A stretch of DNA of 64,000 nt from Janibacter cremeus. Its GTDB lineage: Bacteria > Actinomycetota > Actinomycetes > Actinomycetales > Dermatophilaceae. Position numbers and translations under genes: made by a program. A model generated the notes under the pieces. It was not told the DNA's origin. It searched no databases and saw nothing but the letters and a program-made list of their open reading frames with translations. The stretch covers positions 372,001 through 436,000 of the forward strand of contig NZ_CP115184.1 of assembly GCF_029395675.1 (NCBI RefSeq), written 5' to 3'. Positions 1-8,468 of the stretch are shown here, in pieces (position 1 is the first letter of the stretch; every line of letters begins with the position of its first letter).

Positions 1-1297
1 CGAGGGCGAAGCCCTCCTCGCGTCCGTCGAGCGACCAGGCGGCGCTCGTCCCCGCGCCGGGAGTGGTCCGGGTGCGGTGGAACTCGTGCCCGGTGACTCG
101 CGTGCCGGCCGGTCCGAGCACGGAGTCGGTGGCCGAGACCGCCTCGCGGTAGCCGAGGGTGAGCCGCTGGCCCATCGCGGCCCGCGCGGGGAGGGCACCG
201 ACCATCGGGTGGTCGTCGAGGGACTCGGCGAGGTAGAGCATCCCCGCGCACTCGGCCACGGTCGGCATCCCGGCGGCGACGGCGGCCCGGATCTCCTCCA
301 CGAGGGGACGGTTCGTCGCCAGGGTCCGCGCGTGGACCTCGGGGAAGCCTCCGCCGAGGTACAACCCGCGCGTCCCCGCGGGCAGCGCAGCGTCGCGCGC
401 GGGGTCGAGCTCGACGACCCGCGCGCCGGCGGCCTCGAGCAGCTCGACGGTCTCCGGGTAGCGGAAGGTGAAGGCACGCCCGCCGCCCACGGCCACGACG
501 GGCCGGTCGGCGCCGGCCGGGACCGATGGCCCCACCGCGACCTCGGGGGCCCACGGCTCGACACCCAGCGCGGGCGCGGTGGCCGCGGCGGTCAGCAGCG
601 CGTCGAGGTCGAGGTGCTCCTCGGCGACCGCGGCGATGTGGCCGAGCGTCGCTGCGGCGGAGTCGCGCTCGGCGGCCGGCACGAGCCCGAGGTGGCGCGA
701 GGGGACGTGCATCGCGGCATCCCGGGGGAGCACGCCCCACACGGGGACACCGACCGCCTCGACGGCCCGCCGGGCCTCCTCCCCGTGCCGGGAGGTGCCG
801 GCCTTGTTGAGCACGACGCCGACCACGTCCAGCCGCGGGTCGATCGCCGCGAGCCCGTGCACGCTCGCGGCGACCGTCCGGGACGTGGAGGAGATGTCCA
901 CGACGAGCACGACCGGGGTGCGGGTGAGCGTCGCGACGTGCGCGCTGGAGGCGAAGCCGTCGGCGCCCAGGCGCCCGTCGAGCAGACCCATGACCCCCTC
1001 GATGACGGCGATGTCCGCGGCCGTGGGGTGCGTGGCCCCGCGGGCGAGGAGGGGAGCGACGCTCCCTTCGCCCACGAGCCACGGGTCGAGGGTGCGGCTG
1101 GGCCTGCCGGTGGCGAGCGCGTGGTAGCCGGGGTCGATGTAGTCGGGCCCGACCTTGGCCGGCGCGACGGCCAGGCCGCGGCGCGCCAGTGCCGCCATGA
1201 CGCCCACGGCGACGGTCGTCTTGCCGTGCCCGGAGGCGGGGGCGGCGACGAGCACGCGGGGAAGGGGGGCGCTCACCTGCTCCGGTGAGGTCACCAC
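1..1297 (-). CDS. cobB: Cobyrinic acid a,c-diamide synthase CobB/CbiA (3' end cut by window edge)
   Basis: Glutamine- and ATP-dependent amidation of the a and c side chains of (hydrogeno)byrinic acid in cobalamin synthesis. About 432 residues are visible. The P-loop motif APASGHGKTT lies near residue 20. The class I amidotransferase part has the ECAGMLYL motif (catalytic Cys near residue 347) and the GHEFHRT motif near residue 402, so only the extreme C-terminus is missing. The start is taken as GTG 1297, which has AGAAGGG about 6 nt upstream. GTG 1294 and GTG 1276 are in frame and possible. The start overlaps the cobO stop, so the gene is probably the third, translationally coupled cistron of chlID-cobO-cobB under the riboswitch at 4058-4195. 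Confidence 0.93.
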   Translation of the reverse strand, partial: MVTSPEQVSAPLPRVLVAAPASGHGKTTVAVGVMAALARRGLAVAPAKVGPDYIDPGYHALATGRPSRTLDPWLVGEGSVAPLLARGATHPTAADIAVIEGVMGLLDGRLGADGFASSAHVATLTRTPVVLVVDISSTSRTVAASVHGLAAIDPRLDVVGVVLNKAGTSRHGEEARRAVEAVGVPVWGVLPRDAAMHVPSRHLGLVPAAERDSAAATLGHIAAVAEEHLDLDALLTAAATAPALGVEPWAPEVAVGPSVPAGADRPVVAVGGGRAFTFRYPETVELLEAAGARVVELDPARDAALPAGTRGLYLGGGFPEVHARTLATNRPLVEEIRAAVAAGMPTVAECAGMLYLAESLDDHPMVGALPARAAMGQRLTLGYREAVSATDSVLGPAGTRVTGHEFHRTRTTPGAGTSAAWSLDGREEGFAL

Positions 1298-1905
1298 TCG
1301 ATGCCCTTCTGGCCCTTCTGGCCCCGGTCGAAGGGGTGCTTGACCTTCGTCATCTCGGTGGCGACGTCGGCGACCTCGAGGAGCTTCGGGTGCGGGTCGC
1401 GGCCGGTGATGACGACGTGCTGGTAGCCGGGCCGCCGCGTCAGGGTCTCGACGACGTCGTCGACGTCGACCCAACCCCACTTGAGGACGTAGGTGAACTC
1501 GTCGAGCACGTAGACGGTGTGGGTCCCGGCGGCGAGACGGCGCTTGATCTCGGCCCACCCCTCGCGGGCGTCCGCGGCGTGGTCCTCCTCCGTCCCGGCC
1601 TTGCGCGACCAGGACCAGCCCGAGCCCATCTTGTGCCACTCGACGGGCGCGCCCTCGCCGGTCTCCTCGTGCAGCCGGCCGAGGGTCCGGTAGACCTCCT
1701 CCTCGCCGATCCGCCACTTGGCGGACTTGACGAACTGGAAGACGCCGATGGGCCAGCCCTGGTTCCAGCCGCGCAGCGCGAGCCCGAAGGCGGCGGTCGA
1801 CTTGCCCTTGCCGGTGCCGCCGTGGACGACGACGAGCGGGGAGTGGCGGCGCTGCCGCGTGGTCAGGCCGTCGTCCGGCGTGACGGGGGTGCTTCCGCGG
1901 GCCAT
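1291..1905 (-). CDS. cobO: Cob(I)yrinic acid a,c-diamide adenosyltransferase CobO
   Basis: Transfers the adenosyl group of ATP to Co(I) corrinoid, making the adenosylated intermediate for later amidations and also salvaging corrinoids. The protein is 204 residues, the usual CobO length. The P-loop HGGTGKGKST lies at about residues 28-37 and is followed by the CobA/CobO-specific WNQG and YVLDEFTY segments. The start ATG 1905 overlaps the upstream chlID stop as TGATG. The longer open frame up to 2094 runs inside chlID and has no support as a start. The 3' end overlaps the cobB start, giving a tight three-gene leftward operon. Confidence 0.95.
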   Translation of the reverse strand: MARGSTPVTPDDGLTTRQRRHSPLVVVHGGTGKGKSTAAFGLALRGWNQGWPIGVFQFVKSAKWRIGEEEVYRTLGRLHEETGEGAPVEWHKMGSGWSWSRKAGTEEDHAADAREGWAEIKRRLAAGTHTVYVLDEFTYVLKWGWVDVDDVVETLTRRPGYQHVVITGRDPHPKLLEVADVATEMTKVKHPFDRGQKGQKGIEW

Positions 1906-4025
1906 CAGGCGGCGCTCCTTCGGGGGTGGGTGCGGTCGGTGACGATCTCGACGAGGCCGCTGGCTGCGACCTGCTCGAGGGGGATGTGCTCGGCGCCCAT
2001 GCGTGCCGCGAGGTCGGCGGCCAGGCCCATCCGGAAGCGGCCGGACTCGCAGTCGACGACGACCGTCTCCGCGGAGGAGGCCGCACGGCCCCACCGATCG
2101 GCCACCAGCCGGGCCCGGACGAGGGCGTCCTCGCCGGCCGTCGCGCGGCCGTCGGTGACGAGGACGACGAGGGCGCGTTGGTGGCGGTCGCGCACGCGCT
2201 CGCGGGCGACGACGCGGGCGACCTCGGCCAGGCCCTCGGCCAGGGGCGTGCGACCGCCGTGGGGCAGCTCCGCCAGCCGTGCGGCGGCGGCGTCGACGGA
2301 CGAGGTCGGCGGCAGGGCGACGTCCGCTCCGGTGCCGCGGAAGGTGACCAGCCCGACGCGGTCGCGGCGCCGGTAGGCGTCCAGCAGCAGGGACAGGACC
2401 GCGGTCTTGACCTCGCTCATCCGCTTCCGGGCGGCCATCGAGCCCGAGGCGTCGACGGCGAGGAGCACGAGGTTGGCCTCCCGGCCGCGGGTGACGGCGT
2501 GGCGCAGGTCGGCGCCGGTGACCCGGGCGGGACCCGTGCCCGTGGCGCGGCGAGCGGCGCTGGCGCGAAGGGTGGCGGTCAGGTGCACGGGCGAGCCCGC
2601 CGGTTCGCGGTCGGGCGGGTGGACGCCGACCACGCGGCCGCGCGGGGTCAGCGCGGGGGAGCGCTGCCCGGACGGGCCGGAGCCGACGCCGGTCAGCTCG
2701 AGCCGGCGGGCGCGGTAGGGCTCTTGCGCGCTCGCGGTGCCCACCGGGACCGGTATGCCGCCGGGGGGCGCGTCCCCGGACTCGGGCGAAGGGGGGTCCA
2801 CCGGGTCGGAGGCGTCGTCCGGCGCGTGGTCCGTTGCGCTGGGTGACGGTGCGTCGCGGCCCTCGTGCGCTACCTCACGCGGTGGGGTAGCGCACGAGTC
2901 GCCGGAGGCGCCGTCCGGCCCGTCGCCCTGTGGTGCGTCCTCCTCGGGGCCGCCGTCGCCCCCTTCGCCGTCGCCGGGGGAGTCCCCACCACCGGGCGGG
3001 TCGTCCTCCGGCTCGTCGTCGAGGAGCGCATCGAGGAGGTCCTCGTCCAGGCCGGGTGCGTCGAAGGGCGCACGGCGCCGTCGGTGGGGGAGCGAGAGCA
3101 GCGCGGCGGCGCGGACGTCCTCCCGGGTGACGTGGTCGCGACCCTGCCAGGCGGCGTGGGCGGCGGCGGTGCGGGCGGTGACGATGTCGGCGCGCATCCC
3201 GTCGACGTCGAAGCCGGCGCACACCCGGGCGATGGTGCGCAGCATCCGCTCGTCGAGGCCGACGTGGCGCACCGCGTCGCGGGCAGCGGCCAGGCGCTGG
3301 GTCAGCTCGGCCTCGGACTGGGCGAACCGCGCGGCGAAACCCACCGGGTCGGCGTCCGAGTCGAGCCGCCGGCGCACCACCTCGGCACGCTCGTGCGGGT
3401 CCCGGCTCGCCGCGACGTGCACGGTCAGGCCGAAGCGGTCGAGCAGCTGGGGGCGCAGCTCGCCCTCCTCCGGGTTCATCGTGCCCACGAGGGTGATCCG
3501 GGCCGGGTGCGAGATCGAGACGCCGTCGCGCTCGACGGTGTTGCGCCCCATGGCCGCCGCGTCGAGGAGGACGTCGACGAGGTGGTCGTGCAGCAGGTTG
3601 ACCTCGTCGACGTAGAGGATCCCGCGGTGGGCGTCGGCGAGCAGCCCCGGTTGGTAGGCGGCCTCGCCGTCGCCGAGGGCGCGGCGCAGGTCGAGGGAGC
3701 CGACGACCCGGTCCTCGGTGGCGCCGACGGGCAGCTCGACGAGTCGTGCCGGTCGGGTCGTCGCCGCACCGGTGTGCGGGCCGTCGGGGCACTCCTCGGT
3801 GCGCTCGGGGTCGCACCCGAAGCGGCAGTCCTGTGCGATGTGCTGCTCGGGCAGGACGGAGGCCAGCGCGCGCACGGCGGTGGACTTGGCCGTGCCCTTC
3901 TCACCACGGACGAGGACACCACCGATCTCCGGGGCGATCGCGCTGAGCACGAGGGCGGTCGTCAGCTCCTGCGCGCCGACGAGTGCCGTGAAGGGATAGC
4001 TGGGTGCAGAGCCGGAGCGGGTCAC
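1905..4025 (-). CDS. Fused ChlI/ChlD-type AAA+ and vWA chelatase subunit (cobaltochelatase partner of CobN)
   Basis: Predicted ATPase motor that works with CobN to insert cobalt into hydrogenobyrinic acid diamide. The first ~320 residues form the AAA+ ChlI-like domain, with Walker A GEKGTAKST at about residues 41-49 and Walker B near YVDEVNLL. A long Pro/Asp/Gly-rich linker follows. The C-terminal vWA domain has the MIDAS motif VDASGSM. The family is normally annotated as magnesium chelatase; the cob context and the absence of CobS/CobT-type subunits argue for cobalt. GTG 4025 is chosen because GGAGG lies 5 nt upstream. ATG 4049 lies in a hairpin of the leader. A 35-nt near-perfect palindrome sits in the linker (2863-2897). 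Confidence 0.92.
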   Translation of the reverse strand: MTRSGSAPSYPFTALVGAQELTTALVLSAIAPEIGGVLVRGEKGTAKSTAVRALASVLPEQHIAQDCRFGCDPERTEECPDGPHTGAATTRPARLVELPVGATEDRVVGSLDLRRALGDGEAAYQPGLLADAHRGILYVDEVNLLHDHLVDVLLDAAAMGRNTVERDGVSISHPARITLVGTMNPEEGELRPQLLDRFGLTVHVAASRDPHERAEVVRRRLDSDADPVGFAARFAQSEAELTQRLAAARDAVRHVGLDERMLRTIARVCAGFDVDGMRADIVTARTAAAHAAWQGRDHVTREDVRAAALLSLPHRRRRAPFDAPGLDEDLLDALLDDEPEDDPPGGGDSPGDGEGGDGGPEEDAPQGDGPDGASGDSCATPPREVAHEGRDAPSPSATDHAPDDASDPVDPPSPESGDAPPGGIPVPVGTASAQEPYRARRLELTGVGSGPSGQRSPALTPRGRVVGVHPPDREPAGSPVHLTATLRASAARRATGTGPARVTGADLRHAVTRGREANLVLLAVDASGSMAARKRMSEVKTAVLSLLLDAYRRRDRVGLVTFRGTGADVALPPTSSVDAAAARLAELPHGGRTPLAEGLAEVARVVARERVRDRHQRALVVLVTDGRATAGEDALVRARLVADRWGRAASSAETVVVDCESGRFRMGLAADLAARMGAEHIPLEQVAASGLVEIVTDRTHPRRSAA
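2863..2897. repeat. Near-perfect 16-bp-arm palindrome inside the chlID linker
   Basis: Arms 2863-2878 and 2882-2897 match at 15 of 16 positions around a 3-nt loop (gcg). The element lies wholly within codons for the acidic, low-complexity linker between the AAA+ and vWA domains, where an insertion would be tolerated. It could be a small palindromic insertion or a chance hairpin. No second copy was seen in the window. Confidence 0.6.
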
Positions 4026-4057
4026 TGATGCCTCCTGGCGAGTGTCCACGCTCGCCG

Positions 4058-4195
4058 TACGACGTCGCCGGGGCGGGCTCGCTCCGACGAGCGCAGACCG
4101 ATGTCCTGGCTTGGCCCAACGGGGCCTTCACAGTGGCGGGACCGCTCCGGATTCGCACCGGATTCCTCGGTTGGCTGCGCCGGGCGACAGCATGC
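4058..4195 (-). promoter_or_regulatory. Cobalamin riboswitch upstream of chlID-cobO-cobB
   Basis: Read on the minus strand, the region contains the conserved core GGTGCGAATCC, then GGTCCCGCCACTGTGA, and a B12 box of the form AGCCAGGACATC. These are the signature blocks of the adenosylcobalamin riboswitch. Between the B12 box and the GGAGG ribosome binding site of chlID (4031-4035) lies a hairpin with ggcgag/ctcgcc arms at 4038-4057, which could act as the expression platform on translation. Bounds are approximate. It should repress the chlID operon when cobalamin is plentiful. Confidence 0.93.
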
Positions 4196-4227
4196 CACAG
4201 GTGGTCGTGGGCCTATGGTTGGCCTCC

Positions 4228-5451
4228 GTGATCGACGTCGTGGGTATCGGTGATGACGGCTGGGTCGGCCTGGACGACGGGCGGCGCCGCCTCGTCCGCG
4301 ACGCCGCCACCGTCCTGGGTGGCCGGCGTCATCTCGACCTCGTGGCCGGGCACACCGCCCCCGGGACCGGTCTCGTGGCCTGGCCCAGCCCCCTTCGCCC
4401 GGCGCTGCCGTGGCTGCTCGAGTCGGCCGAGCGAGCCGGTGCCGTCGTCGTGCTCGCCAGCGGGGACCCCCTTCGCTCCGGGATCGGGACGACGCTGATC
4501 GACCTGCTCGGAGCCGACCGGGTGCGCATCCACCCGGCGGTCTCCTCGGACGTCCTCGCCCGGGCCCGGCAGGGCTGGTCCGCGGAGGAGACGACGGTCG
4601 TGACGACCGTCGGCCGGGACCTGCGGTCGGTGCTGCCGCACCTGGCCCCGGGAGCGCGGCTCGTCGTGCTCTGCTCGGACGGCGCGGACTCGGCCAACCT
4701 CGGTGTGCTGCTGGCCGAGCACGGCTGGGGCGCAACGCAACTCACCGCACGCTGGCACCTGGGCGGCCCGGGTGAAGGTGCGCTCGCCGCCCGCGCGGAC
4801 GCCTTCACGGACACGACCGCGGACCTCGTCGTGTGCTGCCTCGACGTGCGCGCCGACGACCCGGGTGCGGGGACGACCGCCGGGGCCATGCCGGGGCGGG
4901 TGGAGGACTTCGTCGAGCACGACGGGCAGGTGACGAAGCGGGACGTGCGCGCCAGCGCCCTGGCGCGCCTGCGACCCACCCCCGGCGCGCACCTGTGGGA
5001 CCTCGGCGCCGGCAACGGGACCATCGCCCTGGAGTGGTGCCTGGGCGCCGACCGGGCCACCGCCACCTGCGTCGAGAAGGACGGCGTCCGCGCCGAGCGG
5101 ATCACCGCCAACGCCCGCGCCCTCGGCCTCGCCGGACGGGTGCACGTCATCCACGACGACACCGCGACGGCCGACCTGGGCGCGCTCACGCGGCCGGACG
5201 CGGTCTTCGTCGGCGGGGGACTGGCCGAGCCGGTGCTCGAGAGGGCCTGGTCCTCCCTTCGTCCCGGGGGTCGGCTCGTCGCGCACGCGGTGACCCTCGA
5301 CGGGGAGGCCGCGCTGCTCGCCCTCCACGGGCGCACCGGCGGGGACCTCACCCGCCTGACCGTCGAGCGGGCAGTCCCGCTCGGCACCCACCTGTCGTGG
5401 ACCCCGGCTCGTGCCGTCGTCCAGCTCGCCGTCGTCCGAGGAGACGCATGA
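4228..5451 (+). CDS. cobL: Precorrin-6Y C5,15-methyltransferase (decarboxylating) CobL, CbiE-CbiT fusion
   Basis: Bifunctional enzyme that methylates C5 and C15 of the corrin ring and removes the C12 acetate carboxyl. The ~407-residue protein has an N-terminal CbiE tetrapyrrole-methylase half beginning VVGIGDDG. The C-terminal CbiT half has the SAM-binding motif LWDLGAGNGTIALEW. GTG 4228 is preferred over upstream codons: it matches the family N-terminus and is preceded by a TATGGT box (4214-4219) 8 nt away, suggesting a leaderless mRNA. It diverges from the riboswitch-controlled chlID operon, and its end overlaps cobM by ATGA. Confidence 0.95.
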   Translation: MIDVVGIGDDGWVGLDDGRRRLVRDAATVLGGRRHLDLVAGHTAPGTGLVAWPSPLRPALPWLLESAERAGAVVVLASGDPLRSGIGTTLIDLLGADRVRIHPAVSSDVLARARQGWSAEETTVVTTVGRDLRSVLPHLAPGARLVVLCSDGADSANLGVLLAEHGWGATQLTARWHLGGPGEGALAARADAFTDTTADLVVCCLDVRADDPGAGTTAGAMPGRVEDFVEHDGQVTKRDVRASALARLRPTPGAHLWDLGAGNGTIALEWCLGADRATATCVEKDGVRAERITANARALGLAGRVHVIHDDTATADLGALTRPDAVFVGGGLAEPVLERAWSSLRPGGRLVAHAVTLDGEAALLALHGRTGGDLTRLTVERAVPLGTHLSWTPARAVVQLAVVRGDA

Positions 5452-6221
5452 CCGTCCACTTCATCGGCGCCGGCCCCGGTGCCGCCGACCTGCTCACCGT
5501 CCGCGCCACGCGGCTGCTCGCCGCGAGCCCGGTGTGCCTCTACGCAGGTACCTACCTCGATGCCGCCGTCCTCGAGCACTGTCCCGAGGGGGTCCGCCTC
5601 GTCGACACCCAGCACCTCGACCTCGACCGGATCATCGCCGAGATGGCTTCCGCCCACGAGGGCGGCGAGGACGTCGCCCGGCTGTGCTCCGGCGACCCGT
5701 CCGTGTACTCGGCGATCGCCGAGCAGACACGACGTCTCGATGCGCGGGGCATCCCGTGGGACATCACCCCGGGCATCGCCGCCTACGCCGCGACCGCCGC
5801 GCGCCTGGGCCGCGAGCTGACCGTTCCCGAGGTCGCCCAGTCGGTCGTGCTCACCCGCGCCCAGCGTGACTCGACGACGATGCCGACGGGGGAGTCGCTC
5901 GAGGCCTTCGCCGCGACGGGCGCCACGCTCGTGCTGCACCTGGCGGTCCGGCGGGTGCGCGAGCTCGCCGGGCGCCTCGTCGAGCACTACGGCGCGGACT
6001 GCCCGGTCGCCGTGGCCTACCGCGTCGAGCAGCCCGAGGAGATCGTCCTGCGCGGCACTCTCGCCGACATCGCCGACCGGGTCGAGGCCCACGACCTCCG
6101 GCAGGCGGCGGTCATCGTCGTCGGCCGGGCGCTGCGGGCCGAGGACTTCGTCGAGTCGCACCTGTACTCGTGCCACCGGGTCGAGGGGCTGTCCGGTGGG
6201 CGGGGTCCCGGACGCCGCTGA
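5448..6221 (+). CDS. cobM: Precorrin-4 C11-methyltransferase CobM
   Basis: SAM-dependent methylation of C11 of precorrin-4 to give precorrin-5. The 257-residue protein is one complete tetrapyrrole-methylase domain, with N-terminal FIGAGPGAADLLTVRA and the family blocks YAGTYLD, LCSGDPSVYSA and TPGIAAYAA. The start ATG 5448 overlaps the cobL stop (ATGA) and has GAGGAG just upstream, so the two are probably translated together. Nothing unusual was seen. Confidence 0.95.
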   Translation: MTVHFIGAGPGAADLLTVRATRLLAASPVCLYAGTYLDAAVLEHCPEGVRLVDTQHLDLDRIIAEMASAHEGGEDVARLCSGDPSVYSAIAEQTRRLDARGIPWDITPGIAAYAATAARLGRELTVPEVAQSVVLTRAQRDSTTMPTGESLEAFAATGATLVLHLAVRRVRELAGRLVEHYGADCPVAVAYRVEQPEEIVLRGTLADIADRVEAHDLRQAAVIVVGRALRAEDFVESHLYSCHRVEGLSGGRGPGRR

Positions 6222-6298
6222 GAGCGCGTGCGGACACGCACGCGGATCGAGTTACCCTTCAGTAGCACCCGTTTTTCTGCACCTGTCGAAGGATCATC

Positions 6299-6856
6299 GT
6301 GAACCGTGCCCCGCGCGTCCTCTGGACCGTCCTGACCGCCCGCCGTCGTGGCCGGGTCGCCACCGGTGAGGTGGCCGTGCTCCCGCTGCGGGTGCTGCCC
6401 AACGACATCGACCTCGCCGGGCACATGAACAACGGCGTCTACTTCACGATGGCCGACCTCGGTCGCATCGACCTGGCGATCCGGTCCGGATGGATCCGCG
6501 CCCAGCTGCGCCACCGCGTCGCACCCGTGGTGATGCAGGAGACGATGACCTTCCGCACCTCGCTGCAGCCCTTGCAGGCCTTTCAGCTGCACACCCACCT
6601 CGCCGGGTGGGACCGGATCAGCGTCTTCTACGAGCAGCGGTTCGTCGCCGACGGGCAGGTCGCGGCGCAGGCGCTGGTGCGCACGCGGTTCCTGCAGCGC
6701 GGCAAGGGTGTCGACCCGCAGCGACTGTGGCAGCTGCTGGGCATCGACCCGCCACCCTCGCAGGTCCCCGGCTGGGCGAAGGGGTGGGGAGACGGGACCC
6801 GCCTGCCGTCACCGCGCGCGGACGCCCCCGCGGGTCCGCCACCCTTCTGGACCTGA
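6299..6856 (+). CDS. Hot-dog fold thioesterase family protein
   Basis: Predicted acyl-CoA thioesterase or THEM6-like hot-dog protein of 185 residues. The motif NDIDLAGHMNNGVYF near residue 37 is the Asp/His/Asn-containing signature of the 4-hydroxybenzoyl-CoA thioesterase group. GTG 6299 follows GAAGGA at a normal distance. It lies downstream of cobM but after a ~77-nt gap with a more AT-rich stretch (around 6250-6280), so it probably has its own promoter. It converges on the type III PKS operon and could serve that lipid pathway. The substrate cannot be told from sequence. Confidence 0.8.
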   Translation: MNRAPRVLWTVLTARRRGRVATGEVAVLPLRVLPNDIDLAGHMNNGVYFTMADLGRIDLAIRSGWIRAQLRHRVAPVVMQETMTFRTSLQPLQAFQLHTHLAGWDRISVFYEQRFVADGQVAAQALVRTRFLQRGKGVDPQRLWQLLGIDPPPSQVPGWAKGWGDGTRLPSPRADAPAGPPPFWT

Positions 6857-6883
6857 GGTCCCGATCGACGGTCGCGTCCGGCC

Positions 6884-7936
6884 TCACCGCGCCGCCCGGG
6901 CCGGTCGGGCCGTCCGGGCCGGTCGGGCGAGCTGGTTGACCGCCGCGTCGAAGACGGCGGGCACCCCGGCTGCGGCACCGACGATCCCACGACGGATCGG
7001 TGGCACGGCGGTGGCCAGGACCAGCCCCCCGGTGAGCAGGTCGTGACGTCGGCGCAGCCGGCGCCAGTCGCCCTCGTAGCGCTCTGGTCGCTCCTCCGCG
7101 AGGGCGGCCACCGCCGCGTGCGCCTGCGCCATCCCCAACGCGATGCCCTCGCCGGTGAGCGCGTCCACGTAGCCTGCGGCGTCGCCGACCAGGAGCACCC
7201 GACCCGCGACCCGCGCCCGGGACCGCTGCCGCAGGGGGCCGGCGCCCCGGGTCCGTGACGTGGCCCGTCCGGCGATGCGCCTGCCCAGGAGTGGGAACTG
7301 CGCGAGCAGCTCGGGCATCGGTCGTGGTCCTGAGGTGAGCACGGCCACGCCGACGAGGTCCTCGGCCACCGGGGTGACGTAGGCCTCGCCGGCGCCGGAC
7401 CAGTGCACCTCGACGTAGGAGGTCCATGGCGCGACCTCGACGTGGCAGCGCAAGCCGTAGCGCCGATGGCGCGCCGGAGACCGGCCCAGTCCCAGCAGCC
7501 GGCGCACCGGCGAGTGCAGCCCGTCGGCCGCGACGAGGTAGCGGGTCGGCTCCCCGTCGACGACGAGGTGGTCGCCGCGGTCGAGGACCTCGCGCACCGG
7601 CCGGTGGTCGACCTCGATCGCGGCCTCGGCGGCACGGGCCCGCAGGGCGCCGTGCAGCACGGTGCGTCGCACCCCCAGCCCGGGCCCGTGGCGGAAGTCC
7701 GCCTGCGCCGTCCGTGCCCCGTCGAGGTATCGCACGCCGAGGACCGGGTGGCCGTGGGGGAGGACGCCCAGGTCGTCCAGGGCGGCCACCGCGCCGGGCA
7801 TCAGACCTTCGCCGCAGGCCTTGTCGATGTCACCGCTCCGCGGCTCGCGGACCGCGACGTCCAGCCCGGCCCGGGCGGCGTACAGCGCCGCGGCGAGTCC
7901 GATCGGGCCGCCCCCGGCCACCAGCAGGTCACGCAT
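6884..7936 (-). CDS. FAD-dependent oxidoreductase, geranylgeranyl-reductase/monooxygenase family
   Basis: A 350-residue flavoprotein. The Rossmann motif VAGGGPIGLAAALYAA opens the protein, a CGEGLMPG motif lies near residue 41, and the second FAD motif GDAAGYVDALTGEGIALG is near residue 250. These are shared by geranylgeranyl reductases and aromatic-ring hydroxylases. It is the last gene of a leftward operon with a type III PKS, a methyltransferase and a UbiA prenyltransferase. Ring hydroxylation of the alkylresorcinol to a hydroquinone, or reduction of the prenyl chain, are the reasonable roles. The C-terminus is an Ala/Pro/Arg-rich tail from a short tandem GC repeat. The start overlaps the upstream methyltransferase gene by 8 nt. 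Confidence 0.85.
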   Translation of the reverse strand: MRDLLVAGGGPIGLAAALYAARAGLDVAVREPRSGDIDKACGEGLMPGAVAALDDLGVLPHGHPVLGVRYLDGARTAQADFRHGPGLGVRRTVLHGALRARAAEAAIEVDHRPVREVLDRGDHLVVDGEPTRYLVAADGLHSPVRRLLGLGRSPARHRRYGLRCHVEVAPWTSYVEVHWSGAGEAYVTPVAEDLVGVAVLTSGPRPMPELLAQFPLLGRRIAGRATSRTRGAGPLRQRSRARVAGRVLLVGDAAGYVDALTGEGIALGMAQAHAAVAALAEERPERYEGDWRRLRRRHDLLTGGLVLATAVPPIRRGIVGAAAGVPAVFDAAVNQLARPARTARPARAAR

Positions 7937-8468
7937 CGGCGGTCCCGGGCTCGGGCAGCGACGCGAGGGCGGCGTCCTCCACCCGCAGCCGCACGGCCAG
8001 CAGGCCGGCGTTGAGGACGGTGAACGTGACCGCGGTGATCCACGCGGCGTGCACCATCGGCAGCGCGATGCCCTCGACGACCACCGCCACGTAGTTGGGG
8101 TGGGCGAGGAGGCGGTAGGGGCCGGTCCGGACCGCAGGGAGGTCGGGCACCACGATGACCCGGGTGTTCCACCGGGGGCCGAGGGTGAGGATGCACCACC
8201 AGCGCAGCGCCTGGGAGGCCGCGACCAGCGCCAGCATCGACCACGCGAGGACCGATGGCACCTCCGGGCGGCGCACGAAGGCCTCCACCAGCATGGCCAC
8301 GAGGAAGCCGGAGTGCAATACCACCATCACCGGGTAGTGCCCGCGGCCGTACTCGCGCCCACCGCGCGCGAGGCTCCACGCGGCGTTGCGCCGGGAGACC
8401 ACGAGCTCGGCCAGCCGCTCGAGGGCGACGAGCCCGACCAGGACGACGAAGGGGGTCAGCCCGGTCAC
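7929..8468 (-). CDS. Isoprenylcysteine carboxyl methyltransferase (ICMT)-like membrane methyltransferase
   Basis: A 179-residue integral membrane protein with about four hydrophobic segments. The ICMT signature [20 protein letters not shown] lies in the C-terminal half, where SAM binds. Bacterial members next to type III PKS genes are thought to O-methylate alkylresorcinol or quinone lipids rather than protein. GTG 8468 overlaps the PKS stop (GTGA). The longer frame upstream runs inside the PKS gene and is not used. The position between PKS and oxidoreductase fits a tailoring step. Confidence 0.87.
   Translation of the reverse strand: MTGLTPFVVLVGLVALERLAELVVSRRNAAWSLARGGREYGRGHYPVMVVLHSGFLVAMLVEAFVRRPEVPSVLAWSMLALVAASQALRWWCILTLGPRWNTRVIVVPDLPAVRTGPYRLLAHPNYVAVVVEGIALPMVHAAWITAVTFTVLNAGLLAVRLRVEDAALASLPEPGTADA

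Noticed and set aside
4026..4049. ATG 4049 as the chlID start
   Set aside because: It lies in the leader hairpin without a clear ribosome binding site, whereas GTG 4025 has GGAGG 5 nt upstream.
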